This document shows, one piece after another, positions 15,496 to 20,981 of a stretch of DNA of 20,981 nucleotides. Within the stretch, counting starts at the first letter, position 1; each line of letters starts with the position of its first letter. Origin of the DNA: Hoskinsella mucinilytica (GTDB lineage: Bacteria > Bacillota_I > Bacilli_A > Erysipelotrichales > Erysipelotrichaceae); the NCBI RefSeq assembly GCF_045223415.1, contig NZ_JBEQZJ010000054.1, forward strand, positions 1-20,981, read 5' to 3'. Under the pieces are notes generated by a model, which did not search any database, was not told the origin of the DNA, and saw only the letters and a list, made by a program, of their open reading frames with translations. The position numbers and the translations under genes were made by a program.

Positions 15496-15858
15496 CTACT
15501 CATTTTCTGAATTCATCAAATACTTTTTAATCACAAATATCATCGCAATCGCAAGTACCCCGATCAGGTTATCCATTGCACTCTCATGTGAAATTACAAT
15601 TTGTCTTGCGACTGCATATAATAAAACCTCGATCACACTTTGTGGTGTATGTAAGATCAACATCCTTACAAATTCAATGCCTACCACCAGTGTCAATACA
15701 GTTCCCATTAAGCTTTCTAGCTTAAATGCTCCTGATAACAACGTGGAACCTGCATCGTATACACATAATACCAAAGAAATTGCGATTGCCGCCATAAAGA
15801 TGACCGCAATTGTTTGTTCTATCCATTTTGCTGCTTTTACCAGAAGATCATTTTTCAT
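15496..15858 (-). CDS. PsiE-like small membrane protein
   Basis: The 120-residue protein is nearly all membrane. Four hydrophobic segments lie at about 12-34, 48-69, 74-90 and 96-114. The central GIEFVRMLILHTPQSVIEVLLYAVARQIVI resembles the conserved core of the PsiE (phosphate-starvation-inducible E) family, whose biochemical role is unknown. The ATG lies inside the end of the DUF5131 gene (11-base overlap), with AGGAG 7 bases before it, so the two are coupled. Phosphate control is not implied, as no Pho-box-like site was seen. Family assignment is moderately sure. Confidence 0.7.
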   Translation of the reverse strand: MKNDLLVKAAKWIEQTIAVIFMAAIAISLVLCVYDAGSTLLSGAFKLESLMGTVLTLVVGIEFVRMLILHTPQSVIEVLLYAVARQIVISHESAMDNLIGVLAIAMIFVIKKYLMNSENE

Positions 15859-16606
15859 CCGCTTTCTCCTTTATAAAATCAAGGGGAATCATCGCGTTAA
15901 CATTGATGCCAGCTTTTCTCGCTTGTGCATGTTGATCCTTTCGCTTGATTCGATATACTTTGCCATCTTTTTTCAATTTGGCACCTGTCTGCTTAAAATA
16001 AAACGCTATACCGGCTTGGACACATTGTTCCTTGATATGCAAGATCCAATCATAGTCACAAACTCTTGCCTCATTGCCACTTTCCCCTCCGGCAGTGATT
16101 TGTTCAATTTGTTCATCTAACATACCATGAAAATCAATATCACTCAACAACGGCTCACATATCAACTGCTTATGCTTGATTGGCAATGTTAGATAGATCG
16201 GTAAACGAATATCCGTTTGCTTTTGATTTTCCATCGTACAACAAATGGTTACATTGTCATAACCGTCATTCCAATCATCGGGAATACATTCCATAAAACG
16301 ATGAATGCGCTTGGTAATCATATAGAAATGAACATCACTTCTCGTTTTGATCATTTCCCATGCTTCTTTGCGATAAGCATCCGCCTCTTCGATGAAAAAA
16401 TCACTGGTAAAACAAGTATAGAGAACTTCACCTGATGCAATTTTATAGCTTCCATCTCGTTTTCTTGCGATTGGCAGATTCATCGTTTTCAGTTTCGTCA
16501 CAACGCTGGCATCTCGTCCATGCTTTTCATCCATTCGATAAACATAGCAATTAACACAGCCTTCTGAAAACTTATGACAGCCATGCCATGGATTCCATTG
16601 TGGCAT
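15848..16606 (-). CDS. DUF5131 family protein (phage Gp37/Gp68-like, three-Cys motif)
   Basis: The 252-residue protein starts with WNPWHGC followed by a cysteine triad C10, C17 and C20 (CX6CX2C) ending in CYVYR, typical of the DUF5131/Gp37_Gp68 family. Later conserved pieces are VLYTCFTSDFF (about 62-72), DVHFYMITKR, LPIKHKQLICEPLL and ITAGGESGNEARVCDYDWI, then IAFYFKQTGAK. The triad and barrel-like strand pattern suggest a radical-SAM-like iron-sulfur protein, but activity is not established. Such genes are often phage-borne and paired with a TcmP partner; none is here. It overlaps rpiB by 1 base (TAATG) and the PsiE-like gene by 11, so it is embedded in a chromosomal operon. Confidence 0.85.
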   Translation of the reverse strand: MPQWNPWHGCHKFSEGCVNCYVYRMDEKHGRDASVVTKLKTMNLPIARKRDGSYKIASGEVLYTCFTSDFFIEEADAYRKEAWEMIKTRSDVHFYMITKRIHRFMECIPDDWNDGYDNVTICCTMENQKQTDIRLPIYLTLPIKHKQLICEPLLSDIDFHGMLDEQIEQITAGGESGNEARVCDYDWILHIKEQCVQAGIAFYFKQTGAKLKKDGKVYRIKRKDQHAQARKAGINVNAMIPLDFIKEKADEK

Positions 16607-17046
16607 TATTTTTCCAAAGCCATAACTTTGTCAATTCTTCTTTGATGACGTTCATCATGACTAAATTCCGTATTCACCCATACATGAACGATTTCTTTCA
16701 TCAATTCTACACCGATAATACGTTGTCCCATCGCAAGTACATTACTATCATTATGTTCTCTTGTTAATTTCGCACTTACTGGATCTCCACACAATGCACA
16801 ACGGATACCTTTTACTTTATTAGCAGCGATGCTCACACCGATCCCGGTACCGCAAATCACGATTCCTCGCTCATTTTTTCCATCTGCCACACTTTGTGCT
16901 GCAGGTCCTGCATAATCTGGATAATCCACACTATCACAACTATGACAACCAAAGTCTTCAATTTCATGACCTTCCTTAGTCAACATTTCTTTTACGATTT
17001 CCTTATATTCAAATGCTCCATGATCACAAGCCAATGCTATTTTCAT
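16606..17046 (-). CDS. rpiB: Ribose-5-phosphate isomerase B
   Basis: The 146-residue LacA/RpiB-family enzyme interconverts ribose 5-phosphate and ribulose 5-phosphate in the pentose phosphate pathway. It has CDHGAFEYK (7-15), DYPDYA (41-46), the active-site Cys C65 in ICGTGIGVSIAANK and REHNDSNVLAMG. Allose-6-phosphate or galactose-6-phosphate isomerase activity is the usual alternative, but the housekeeping context (glyA in the same unit) favours RpiB. It is the first gene of the unit and has its own promoter. Confidence 0.95.
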   Translation of the reverse strand: MKIALACDHGAFEYKEIVKEMLTKEGHEIEDFGCHSCDSVDYPDYAGPAAQSVADGKNERGIVICGTGIGVSIAANKVKGIRCALCGDPVSAKLTREHNDSNVLAMGQRIIGVELMKEIVHVWVNTEFSHDERHQRRIDKVMALEK

Positions 17047-17077
17047 TCATCGTTCCTCCTTATATCAATATGACATC

Positions 17078-17087
17078 ATTATACCAC
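17078..17087 (-). promoter_or_regulatory. Extended -10 promoter of rpiB-glyA
   Basis: Minus strand GTGGTATAAT: TATAAT at 17078-17083 preceded by TGG, with no good -35. AAGGAGG lies before the rpiB ATG. The -35 region falls within the terminator hairpin of the upstream regulator gene. Confidence 0.55.
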
Positions 17088-17090
17088 ACG

Positions 17091-17127
17091 ATAAAATGAA
17101 AACGAACAGCGAACTGCTCGTTTTCAT
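17091..17127 (-). terminator. Intrinsic terminator of the BTAD regulator gene
   Basis: Minus strand ATGAAAACGAGCAG/CTGTTCGTTTTCAT stem (14 bp with one G-U pair) capped by a TTCG tetraloop and followed by TTTTAT. It begins 5 bases after the stop codon. Confidence 0.85.
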
Positions 17128-17132
17128 ACGTT

Positions 17133-18320
17133 TTAGTGGATCGGTTTCATTTGATAACTCACACTGACACATTCTTCTGTGCGTTTTTGTTCATATTTCT
17201 CAAGTATACGATCGATTGCTTTTTGACATCCTTCTTTTCTCGGTGTTGCGATGATCATAGAATATTGCGTCATATTACATTTAGAATATACGTCGTTTTT
17301 ACGTAACATAGAGAAGATGATTTCCTTCAATAAATCGCTTTCCTCTAACAAACGTTTCTCACTCAACTTACCGCTTTCATCCTTCATGGTCATCAGCACA
17401 AGAAATCTTGCTCTTGTAGATCGTTGAGCTGCTCTGACATTGATACGATAAATATTTTTGAATACGTCAAAGTCACAATAGAACGTACCCTGATCTTTAC
17501 TCGTTTCAAACATTTCTCTTTCCAATTCGTTTACATCTACAGGATTTTTCGCATTGGATTTCTGTACCATACGATAGATTTCTTTCATTCGTTCACTGAC
17601 TTCAATGCCAAGACGACTATAGTATAAATCAATGACATCATGATAATAGGACATTGCTACAGCAATCATATCCAGTTTATAGTACGCATACAATTTCAAT
17701 TCATGAATTCTTGTATTTGTAAATTCCTTATAATCAAGTAAATCACATAAGTCAATGATCTCTTGATATCGCTGTTCTTTATCCAAACCCTCTGCAACTT
17801 TCCCAATACATTCCAACTTTAGGTTTTTATAATAATTTCGTTGCACGACGATCCAATTTTCATCAGGAAATTCAAACATGAAATCTTCTTTATAATCCGT
17901 TAAAAGTTTCGTACAAAGTTGCCATGCTTGATTAAGGTCTTCCTCTTCTTTGATTTGTTCGACTAGATTTTCAAATCTTACGATATCCAAGTCACATTCT
18001 AATTCACTATTCCATATGTAGGAATTATTCTTTGATAAAATACATTCTACCTTTTCATCGGGAAAAAACTTTTTCAGTTCCAGTCTTGCACGATATACCA
18101 GATTTCTTAAAGCGCCTTCCGGATTATCTGCACTACCATTTGGCCATAAAACCTCCATAAGTCTTGTCTTATTTGTCAATGTTGCACGATTTACGATTAA
18201 ATAAGCAATCAGCATAATGACCTGCATGCTCTTTTTGGTTTCCTGAGGAAACTTGTAAAATTCATTTTTAATCGCAAATTCGCCTTGCATTTGAATCTGT
18301 AACATATCTTGATATTTCAT
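17133..18320 (-). CDS. BTAD/SARP-like transcriptional regulator with degenerate cyclase-like C-terminus
   Basis: This 395-residue cytoplasmic protein has an OmpR-like winged-helix domain (about 10-95; LIAYLIVNRATLTNKTRLMEVLWP, then GALRNLVYRARLELKKF). A helical BTAD repeat region follows (about 97-250; DLDIVRFENLVEQIKEEE, ending in YYSRLGIEVSERMKEIYRMV). The last part (about 265-390) has an FLVLMTM strand, then LLKEIIFSMLRKNDVYSKCNMTQYSMII, which looks like a GGDEF-type fold without the GGDEF signature, so catalysis is unlikely. SARP/BTAD proteins activate or repress nearby genes. The single-gene unit is bounded by terminators, so its target may be itself or distant genes. Confidence 0.8.
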   Translation of the reverse strand: MKYQDMLQIQMQGEFAIKNEFYKFPQETKKSMQVIMLIAYLIVNRATLTNKTRLMEVLWPNGSADNPEGALRNLVYRARLELKKFFPDEKVECILSKNNSYIWNSELECDLDIVRFENLVEQIKEEEDLNQAWQLCTKLLTDYKEDFMFEFPDENWIVVQRNYYKNLKLECIGKVAEGLDKEQRYQEIIDLCDLLDYKEFTNTRIHELKLYAYYKLDMIAVAMSYYHDVIDLYYSRLGIEVSERMKEIYRMVQKSNAKNPVDVNELEREMFETSKDQGTFYCDFDVFKNIYRINVRAAQRSTRARFLVLMTMKDESGKLSEKRLLEESDLLKEIIFSMLRKNDVYSKCNMTQYSMIIATPRKEGCQKAIDRILEKYEQKRTEECVSVSYQMKPIH

Positions 18321-18393
18321 AAATAGCCTTCCTTCCTTTTAAAAAAACAACAGATCACTGCTACATCCATTTCTAAAGAAATCACATTTCCAT

Positions 18394-18456
18394 CTTATAT
18401 CTTTATTTCTTACATTCATTTTAGTGGGATGTTCTTATGATGACAACTAAAATGAA
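18394..18456 (-). promoter_or_regulatory. Control region of the BTAD regulator: 11-bp inverted repeat and -10
   Basis: TTCATTTTAGT (18415-18425) and ACTAAAATGAA (18446-18456) form a perfect inverted repeat with centres 31 bases apart, three helical turns. On minus a TATAAG -10 (18394-18399) has no recognisable -35, and the inner half-site covers the place where it should be. No U-run follows, so it is not a terminator. Likely a dimer-binding site that controls the regulator gene. Confidence 0.5.
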
Positions 18457-18490
18457 GGAAATTAGAAATTCTATAAAAAAGTGCAAGAAA

Positions 18491-18532
18491 AATAAAAATT
18501 CATGGTCCTTTTTCCAAAATTTCCATGAATTT
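18491..18532 (-). terminator. Intrinsic terminator of tsaC
   Basis: Minus strand AAATTCATGG/CCATGAATTT, a perfect 10-bp stem with a 17-base loop and a T-rich flank. It starts about 7 bases after the tsaC stop. Confidence 0.75.
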
Positions 18533-18538
18533 ATTTTC

Positions 18539-19147
18539 CTATTTTAATGCTTCTAAAATGGTTTCTTCCTTGATAGGTCCACTACGTATGATGACAGGTT
18601 CTTCTTTGCTTAAATCTACAATGGTACTAGCCACCTTGCCATTTGCTTCACCCATAACAATGGCATCAATTCTACCATCTAATTGTGATAACACTTGTTC
18701 ATCGCAAAGTCCGGTTTCTTCTCCGGATAGATTGGCACTGGTCACAAGCATTGGTTTACCACATGCTTCGATCATGTTCAAAACGAAAGCATCATCCGGC
18801 ATACGAATTCCTACCGTGTCAAAGCCATTGGTAAGATACTCAGGCAGATTCGCCTTTTTCTTTAGGATAATCGTAAATGCACCTGGCATAAAAGCTTTCA
18901 CTAGCTTTCTTGCACGTTCATCCACTTCTGCAATTTGCTCGATCTGTGCCAAACTGGAAACCATCGTAGGGATTGGTTTATCTTCCGGTCTACCTTTACT
19001 TTCTTTTAATGCTTGTAAAGCCTCTTCATTTTCATAGATAACACCCAGACCATATACGGTATCTGTTGGAAATGCCACAACATTTCCTTCCTTTATAAGT
19101 TCCACAACTGCATCTATGTCCTCTTTTTCAAAACGAATCGTTTGCAT
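18539..19147 (-). CDS. tsaC: L-threonylcarbamoyladenylate synthase (short TsaC/YrdC type)
   Basis: The 202-residue YrdC-fold enzyme makes threonylcarbamoyl-AMP from threonine, bicarbonate and ATP, the first step of the t6A37 modification of ANN-reading tRNAs. Motifs are FPTDTVYGLG (26-35), KGRPEDKPIP (51-60), PGAFTIIL, VGIRMPDD and TSANLSGEE. It lacks the extra Sua5 C-terminal domain found in the longer Bacillus YwlC, so it is the short TsaC form. AGGAGGG precedes the ATG. ywlC also lies near prfA, prmC, rpiB and glyA in Bacillus, so this is partly conserved synteny. Confidence 0.96.
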   Translation of the reverse strand: MQTIRFEKEDIDAVVELIKEGNVVAFPTDTVYGLGVIYENEEALQALKESKGRPEDKPIPTMVSSLAQIEQIAEVDERARKLVKAFMPGAFTIILKKKANLPEYLTNGFDTVGIRMPDDAFVLNMIEACGKPMLVTSANLSGEETGLCDEQVLSQLDGRIDAIVMGEANGKVASTIVDLSKEEPVIIRSGPIKEETILEALK

Positions 19148-19197
19148 ACAAGACCCTCCTGTTTCTTATGATCTATCACAAGATCCTGAATGCTATT

Positions 19198-19206
19198 ATT
19201 TTATCA
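19198..19206 (-). promoter_or_regulatory. Extended -10 promoter of tsaC
   Basis: Minus strand TGATAAAAT in the 81-base gap after the nitroreductase gene, with a weak -35. No terminator was seen after the nitroreductase gene, so readthrough into tsaC is possible. Confidence 0.5.
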
Positions 19207-19228
19207 CAATTTTTATATCTTAGATGCC

Positions 19229-19792
19229 TTATTTCAACAAAGATTGTTTTTTCAAAAGAATATTTTCTATTTCTTTGCGTGGTCTTGGATTTGGATGTTC
19301 ATCAGGATAACCGATTGCGATTCCCGATATCAATTGAAGGTTCGCATATCCCATGGCCGCACTGATTTCATCTCTAGTATAAACCGTATCTGCTATCCAA
19401 ACAGCACCTAAATCTAAATCTACTGCTTTTAAACAAAGATGTTCTATGGCTGCCCCCATGGACAACAAATCACTATGTATCCAGTTTTCATCCCTTTCAA
19501 TAAAAGCCAACACCAGCAAAGGCGCTTGTTGAATGATGTGTGCAGAATTTTTCGAACTATTCGCATAACCTGTTAGTTCAACATGATTTTTTTCAAATAA
19601 TGACAACATGATATTCGCTACTTCATCTTTATCTTTACCGGTCAATACCATGAATTTCCATGGCTGACGATTTTTCGCAGATTGACATAAGCGTGCACTT
19701 TCCAATAAAGCAACTACCTTTTCTTCTTCTACTTCTTTGCTTATGAATTTACGTATACTTCTTCTATCTTGTATTATCTGATCGAATTCCAT
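19229..19792 (-). CDS. Nitroreductase family protein
   Basis: This 187-residue protein has the FMN-binding start IQDRRSIRKF (7-16), then SARLCQSAKNRQPWKFMVL (32-50), DLLSMGAAIEHLCLKAVDLDLGAVWI (about 109-134) and ISGIAIGYPDEHPNPRPRK (155-173). The family reduces nitro compounds, quinones or other acceptors with NAD(P)H as FMN-bound dimers; the natural substrate cannot be told from sequence. Its ATG lies 1 base after the stop of the AraC-type regulator (TGAGATG), indicating translational coupling, so the regulator and enzyme form a probable two-gene stress or detoxification cassette. Confidence 0.92.
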   Translation of the reverse strand: MEFDQIIQDRRSIRKFISKEVEEEKVVALLESARLCQSAKNRQPWKFMVLTGKDKDEVANIMLSLFEKNHVELTGYANSSKNSAHIIQQAPLLVLAFIERDENWIHSDLLSMGAAIEHLCLKAVDLDLGAVWIADTVYTRDEISAAMGYANLQLISGIAIGYPDEHPNPRPRKEIENILLKKQSLLK

Positions 19793-19793
19793 C

Positions 19794-20672
19794 TCATTGC
19801 CTTCTTTCTACCGGTATCCAGATTTCACTTTCATAATCGTTTGCCTGTGTATCTCCTTTACGATACCATTCTACATTGCAATTTCCATGAAAAACATATT
19901 CGGGATGTTGAGGTAACCATTCTTTATATATGCGTGTATTGACGCTCTGTAATGCGCCAGGTAGAGGTCCTTTACAATGAAATTTCACATAAGTTCCTGC
20001 AGGTATGGTATAGGTCATCATACCTTCCGGTATGCTTTCCCCATGATAACGACCGGCGATCATATATCGAAATTCATCTGATTGCCTATGATCATCTACA
20101 CAGATTGCGAATTCTCCGATCGAACAAGTTTCCATCATATCTAAAATAGCTTTGTCTTCCTTATTGATAACGTACGTTTGCCATAATTGATCCCATATGT
20201 TTGGTATCTCAACATATGCTGTTTCAGTGGCAACAGGTTGAATAAATCCTACGACCTCTATTTCCTTTACTTCTTCAGCGACATAATCCATTTCATTTCC
20301 TCCTTCGATTGATATCGAAATTCTTAAGGGTAAAAAAGCCTTTATTCTACTTGGTTCTTTCTTTAATTGCATAGGAGAAACACCATGAAAACGTAGAAAT
20401 GCTTTCGTAAAACTTTCAGGAGTATCATAATGATAACGATCGGCGATATCTATAATCTTATCATCTGTTCCCATCACATCAAGTGCGGCTAAATAAAGTC
20501 TTCGATAGCGAATATATTCTTTTATCGTATATCCTGTAATGATTTTAAAACCCTTTTGAAAATAGAAAGATGACATATAAATAGCATCTGCGACATCATC
20601 CGCATGAATATCTTCATACATATGTTCTTCCATATAATTAATTGCTGTTCTAAGACTTTTGATCCATTCCAT
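19794..20672 (-). CDS. AraC-family regulator with Rob/GyrI-like effector-binding domain
   Basis: From the ATG at 20672 the protein has 292 residues. The N-terminus (about 1-105) is an AraC double helix-turn-helix: INYMEEHMYEDIHADDVADA, then FQKGFKIITGYTIKEYIRYRRLYLAAL and ESFTKAFLRFHGVSPMQLKK. The C-terminus (about 125-290) is an AraC effector-binding/GyrI-like domain (VVGFIQPVATETAYVEIPNIW, YTIPAGTYVKF, PEYVFHGNCNVEWY), which binds small molecules in relatives such as Rob and BmrR. The start at 20672 is chosen over an in-frame ATG at 20717 because AGGAGG lies 7 bases before it and the upstream one has no spaced site. The regulator probably controls its own unit with the nitroreductase. Confidence 0.92.
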   Translation of the reverse strand: MEWIKSLRTAINYMEEHMYEDIHADDVADAIYMSSFYFQKGFKIITGYTIKEYIRYRRLYLAALDVMGTDDKIIDIADRYHYDTPESFTKAFLRFHGVSPMQLKKEPSRIKAFLPLRISISIEGGNEMDYVAEEVKEIEVVGFIQPVATETAYVEIPNIWDQLWQTYVINKEDKAILDMMETCSIGEFAICVDDHRQSDEFRYMIAGRYHGESIPEGMMTYTIPAGTYVKFHCKGPLPGALQSVNTRIYKEWLPQHPEYVFHGNCNVEWYRKGDTQANDYESEIWIPVERRQ

Positions 20673-20743
20673 GATGTAACCTCCTGTTATCATTGTAATA
20701 TCTTTTGTTTCTATCATCCTGTCTTTTCTTGCTTCCTTTTGTC

Positions 20744-20752
20744 ATTTTACCA
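20744..20752 (-). promoter_or_regulatory. Extended -10 promoter of the AraC-nitroreductase unit
   Basis: Minus strand TGGTAAAAT, with TAAAAT at 20744-20749 and a weak -35, as expected if an AraC-type activator helps. The leader to the ATG at 20672 would be about 65 bases. Confidence 0.5.
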
Positions 20753-20807
20753 TAAGTAATAAAAGAAATGCCATATCAACATATGTTTATTATTAAATAT
20801 AAACTCA

Positions 20808-20837
20808 TTGACATAGCAAGATGGTGATTGTTATAAT
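20808..20837 (+). promoter_or_regulatory. Perfect-consensus plus-strand promoter
   Basis: TTGACA (20808-20813), 18-base spacer, TATAAT (20832-20837) preceded by TGT: both hexamers are perfect and the -10 is extended, making it the best promoter in the window. No protein gene follows within the window. Confidence 0.8.
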
Positions 20838-20902
20838 TCAGCCCCTGACATAACCCACATCTATAATTTTATTTTAGCAAAGAGCGAAATCAAAAATGGA
20901 TT

Positions 20903-20923
20903 AAAAAAGCCAGAATATCTGGC
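20903..20923 (-). terminator. Probable terminator of a minus-strand gene beyond the right edge
   Basis: Minus strand GCCAGA-TAT-TCTGGC followed by TTTTTT. No gene inside the window could use it, so it probably serves an unseen gene to the right; it could equally be internal structure of the plus-strand RNA. Confidence 0.6.
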
Positions 20924-20924
20924 C

Positions 20925-20967
20925 AATGGCATCAACCTAAGGAAATTTGGTTGATGCTATTTTTTAT
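20925..20967 (+). terminator. Plus-strand intrinsic terminator
   Basis: A 13-bp stem, AATGGCATCAACC/GGTTGATGCTATT (one G-U pair), with an 11-base loop (20938-20948), running into a T-rich tract from 20960. It defines the 3' end of the candidate small RNA. Confidence 0.75.
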
Positions 20968-20981
20968 TCGTATCAGAAATC

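Larger units (their letters stand above)
20844..20967 (+). ncRNA. Candidate small RNA of about 120 bases (or terminated leader)
   Basis: The transcript from the consensus promoter would start near 20844 and end at the intrinsic terminator at 20925-20967. It contains two hairpins: GCCAGA/TCTGGC (20909-20923) and the terminator stem. The only ATG-initiated frames are 2-4 codons long and lack ribosome-binding sites, so it is unlikely to encode a protein. No known RNA family was recognised; no T-box, 6S or common riboswitch signature is evident. Because the window ends 14 bases later, a leader or attenuator of a plus-strand gene beyond the edge remains possible. Confidence 0.45.

Noticed and set aside
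15410..16120. 236-codon open frame on plus opposite glyA, the PsiE-like gene and DUF5131
   Set aside because: It is antisense to three convincing genes with motifs and ribosome-binding sites, has no recognisable domain, and its composition is that of a reverse-complement shadow.
18525..19037. 170-codon plus-strand open frame opposite tsaC
   Set aside because: Fully antisense to tsaC and starting in its terminator region; no motif or start signal.
20673..20717. Upstream in-frame start codon for the AraC-type regulator
   Set aside because: AGG directly abuts that ATG, too close to serve; the ATG at 20672 has a well-spaced AGGAGG.
20844..20967. Known riboswitch, T-box or 6S RNA at the right edge
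   Set aside because: No T-box GGUGG/specifier features, no known aptamer core I recognise, and too short for 6S RNA.
1..20981. CRISPR array, tRNA, rRNA, insertion sequence or prophage
   Set aside because: No regularly spaced repeats, tRNA-like cloverleaf, transposase or phage structural gene was found; the DUF5131 gene alone does not indicate a prophage.

Overview
The window is a low-GC Firmicutes chromosome segment. It uses the standard code (TGA stops), strong AGGAGG ribosome-binding sites and many extended -10 promoters. The housekeeping set rpmE, tdk, prfA, prmC, glyA, rpiB and tsaC lies close together, as in Bacillus, but in a different order. Protein style and the BTAD-type regulator suggest an Erysipelotrichia-like gut Firmicute; this placement is inference. 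Almost every gene is on the minus strand. Only galU and a putative small RNA at the right edge are on plus.

Region 1 (1-6690, minus) is a surface-polysaccharide operon. It is read from a promoter at about 6681-6709: a membrane UDP-GlcNAc 4,6-dehydratase (CapD/PglF type), a shortened PglD-like protein, a small monotopic phosphoglycosyl transferase, a WbuB-like GT4 glycosyltransferase, and the three UDP-N-acetyl-L-fucosamine enzymes CapE/FnlA, CapF/FnlB and CapG/FnlC, the last cut by the left edge. The likely scheme is that CapD makes a keto-sugar precursor, the phosphoglycosyl transferase loads the first sugar on undecaprenyl phosphate, CapEFG make UDP-L-FucNAc and the GT4 enzyme adds it. galU is divergent (6890-7765) and supplies UDP-glucose. 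A convergent O-antigen ligase/polymerase-like membrane protein (7822-9570) shares a bidirectional terminator with galU.

Region 2 (9736-13022, minus) is translation and nucleotide metabolism: rpmE with a hairpin leader, tdk, then a separately promoted prfA-prmC unit. The 315-base gap between tdk and prfA holds the tdk terminator and the prfA promoter.

Region 3 (13066-18320, minus) has an orphan DUF1266 plus DUF2185/Imm33 protein, then the overlapping operon rpiB, DUF5131 (a Gp37/Gp68-like three-Cys protein), a PsiE-like membrane protein and glyA. Upstream is a BTAD/SARP-type regulator with a degenerate cyclase-like C-terminus, preceded by an 11-base inverted repeat that overlaps its likely -35 region.

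Region 4 (18496-20981) has tsaC, then an AraC/Rob-type regulator translationally coupled to a nitroreductase. Divergent from these, at the right edge, a perfect-consensus plus-strand promoter is followed about 120 bases later by an intrinsic terminator with no credible ORF between. This is a candidate small RNA or a leader with early termination. No tRNA, rRNA, CRISPR array, insertion sequence or prophage was seen.
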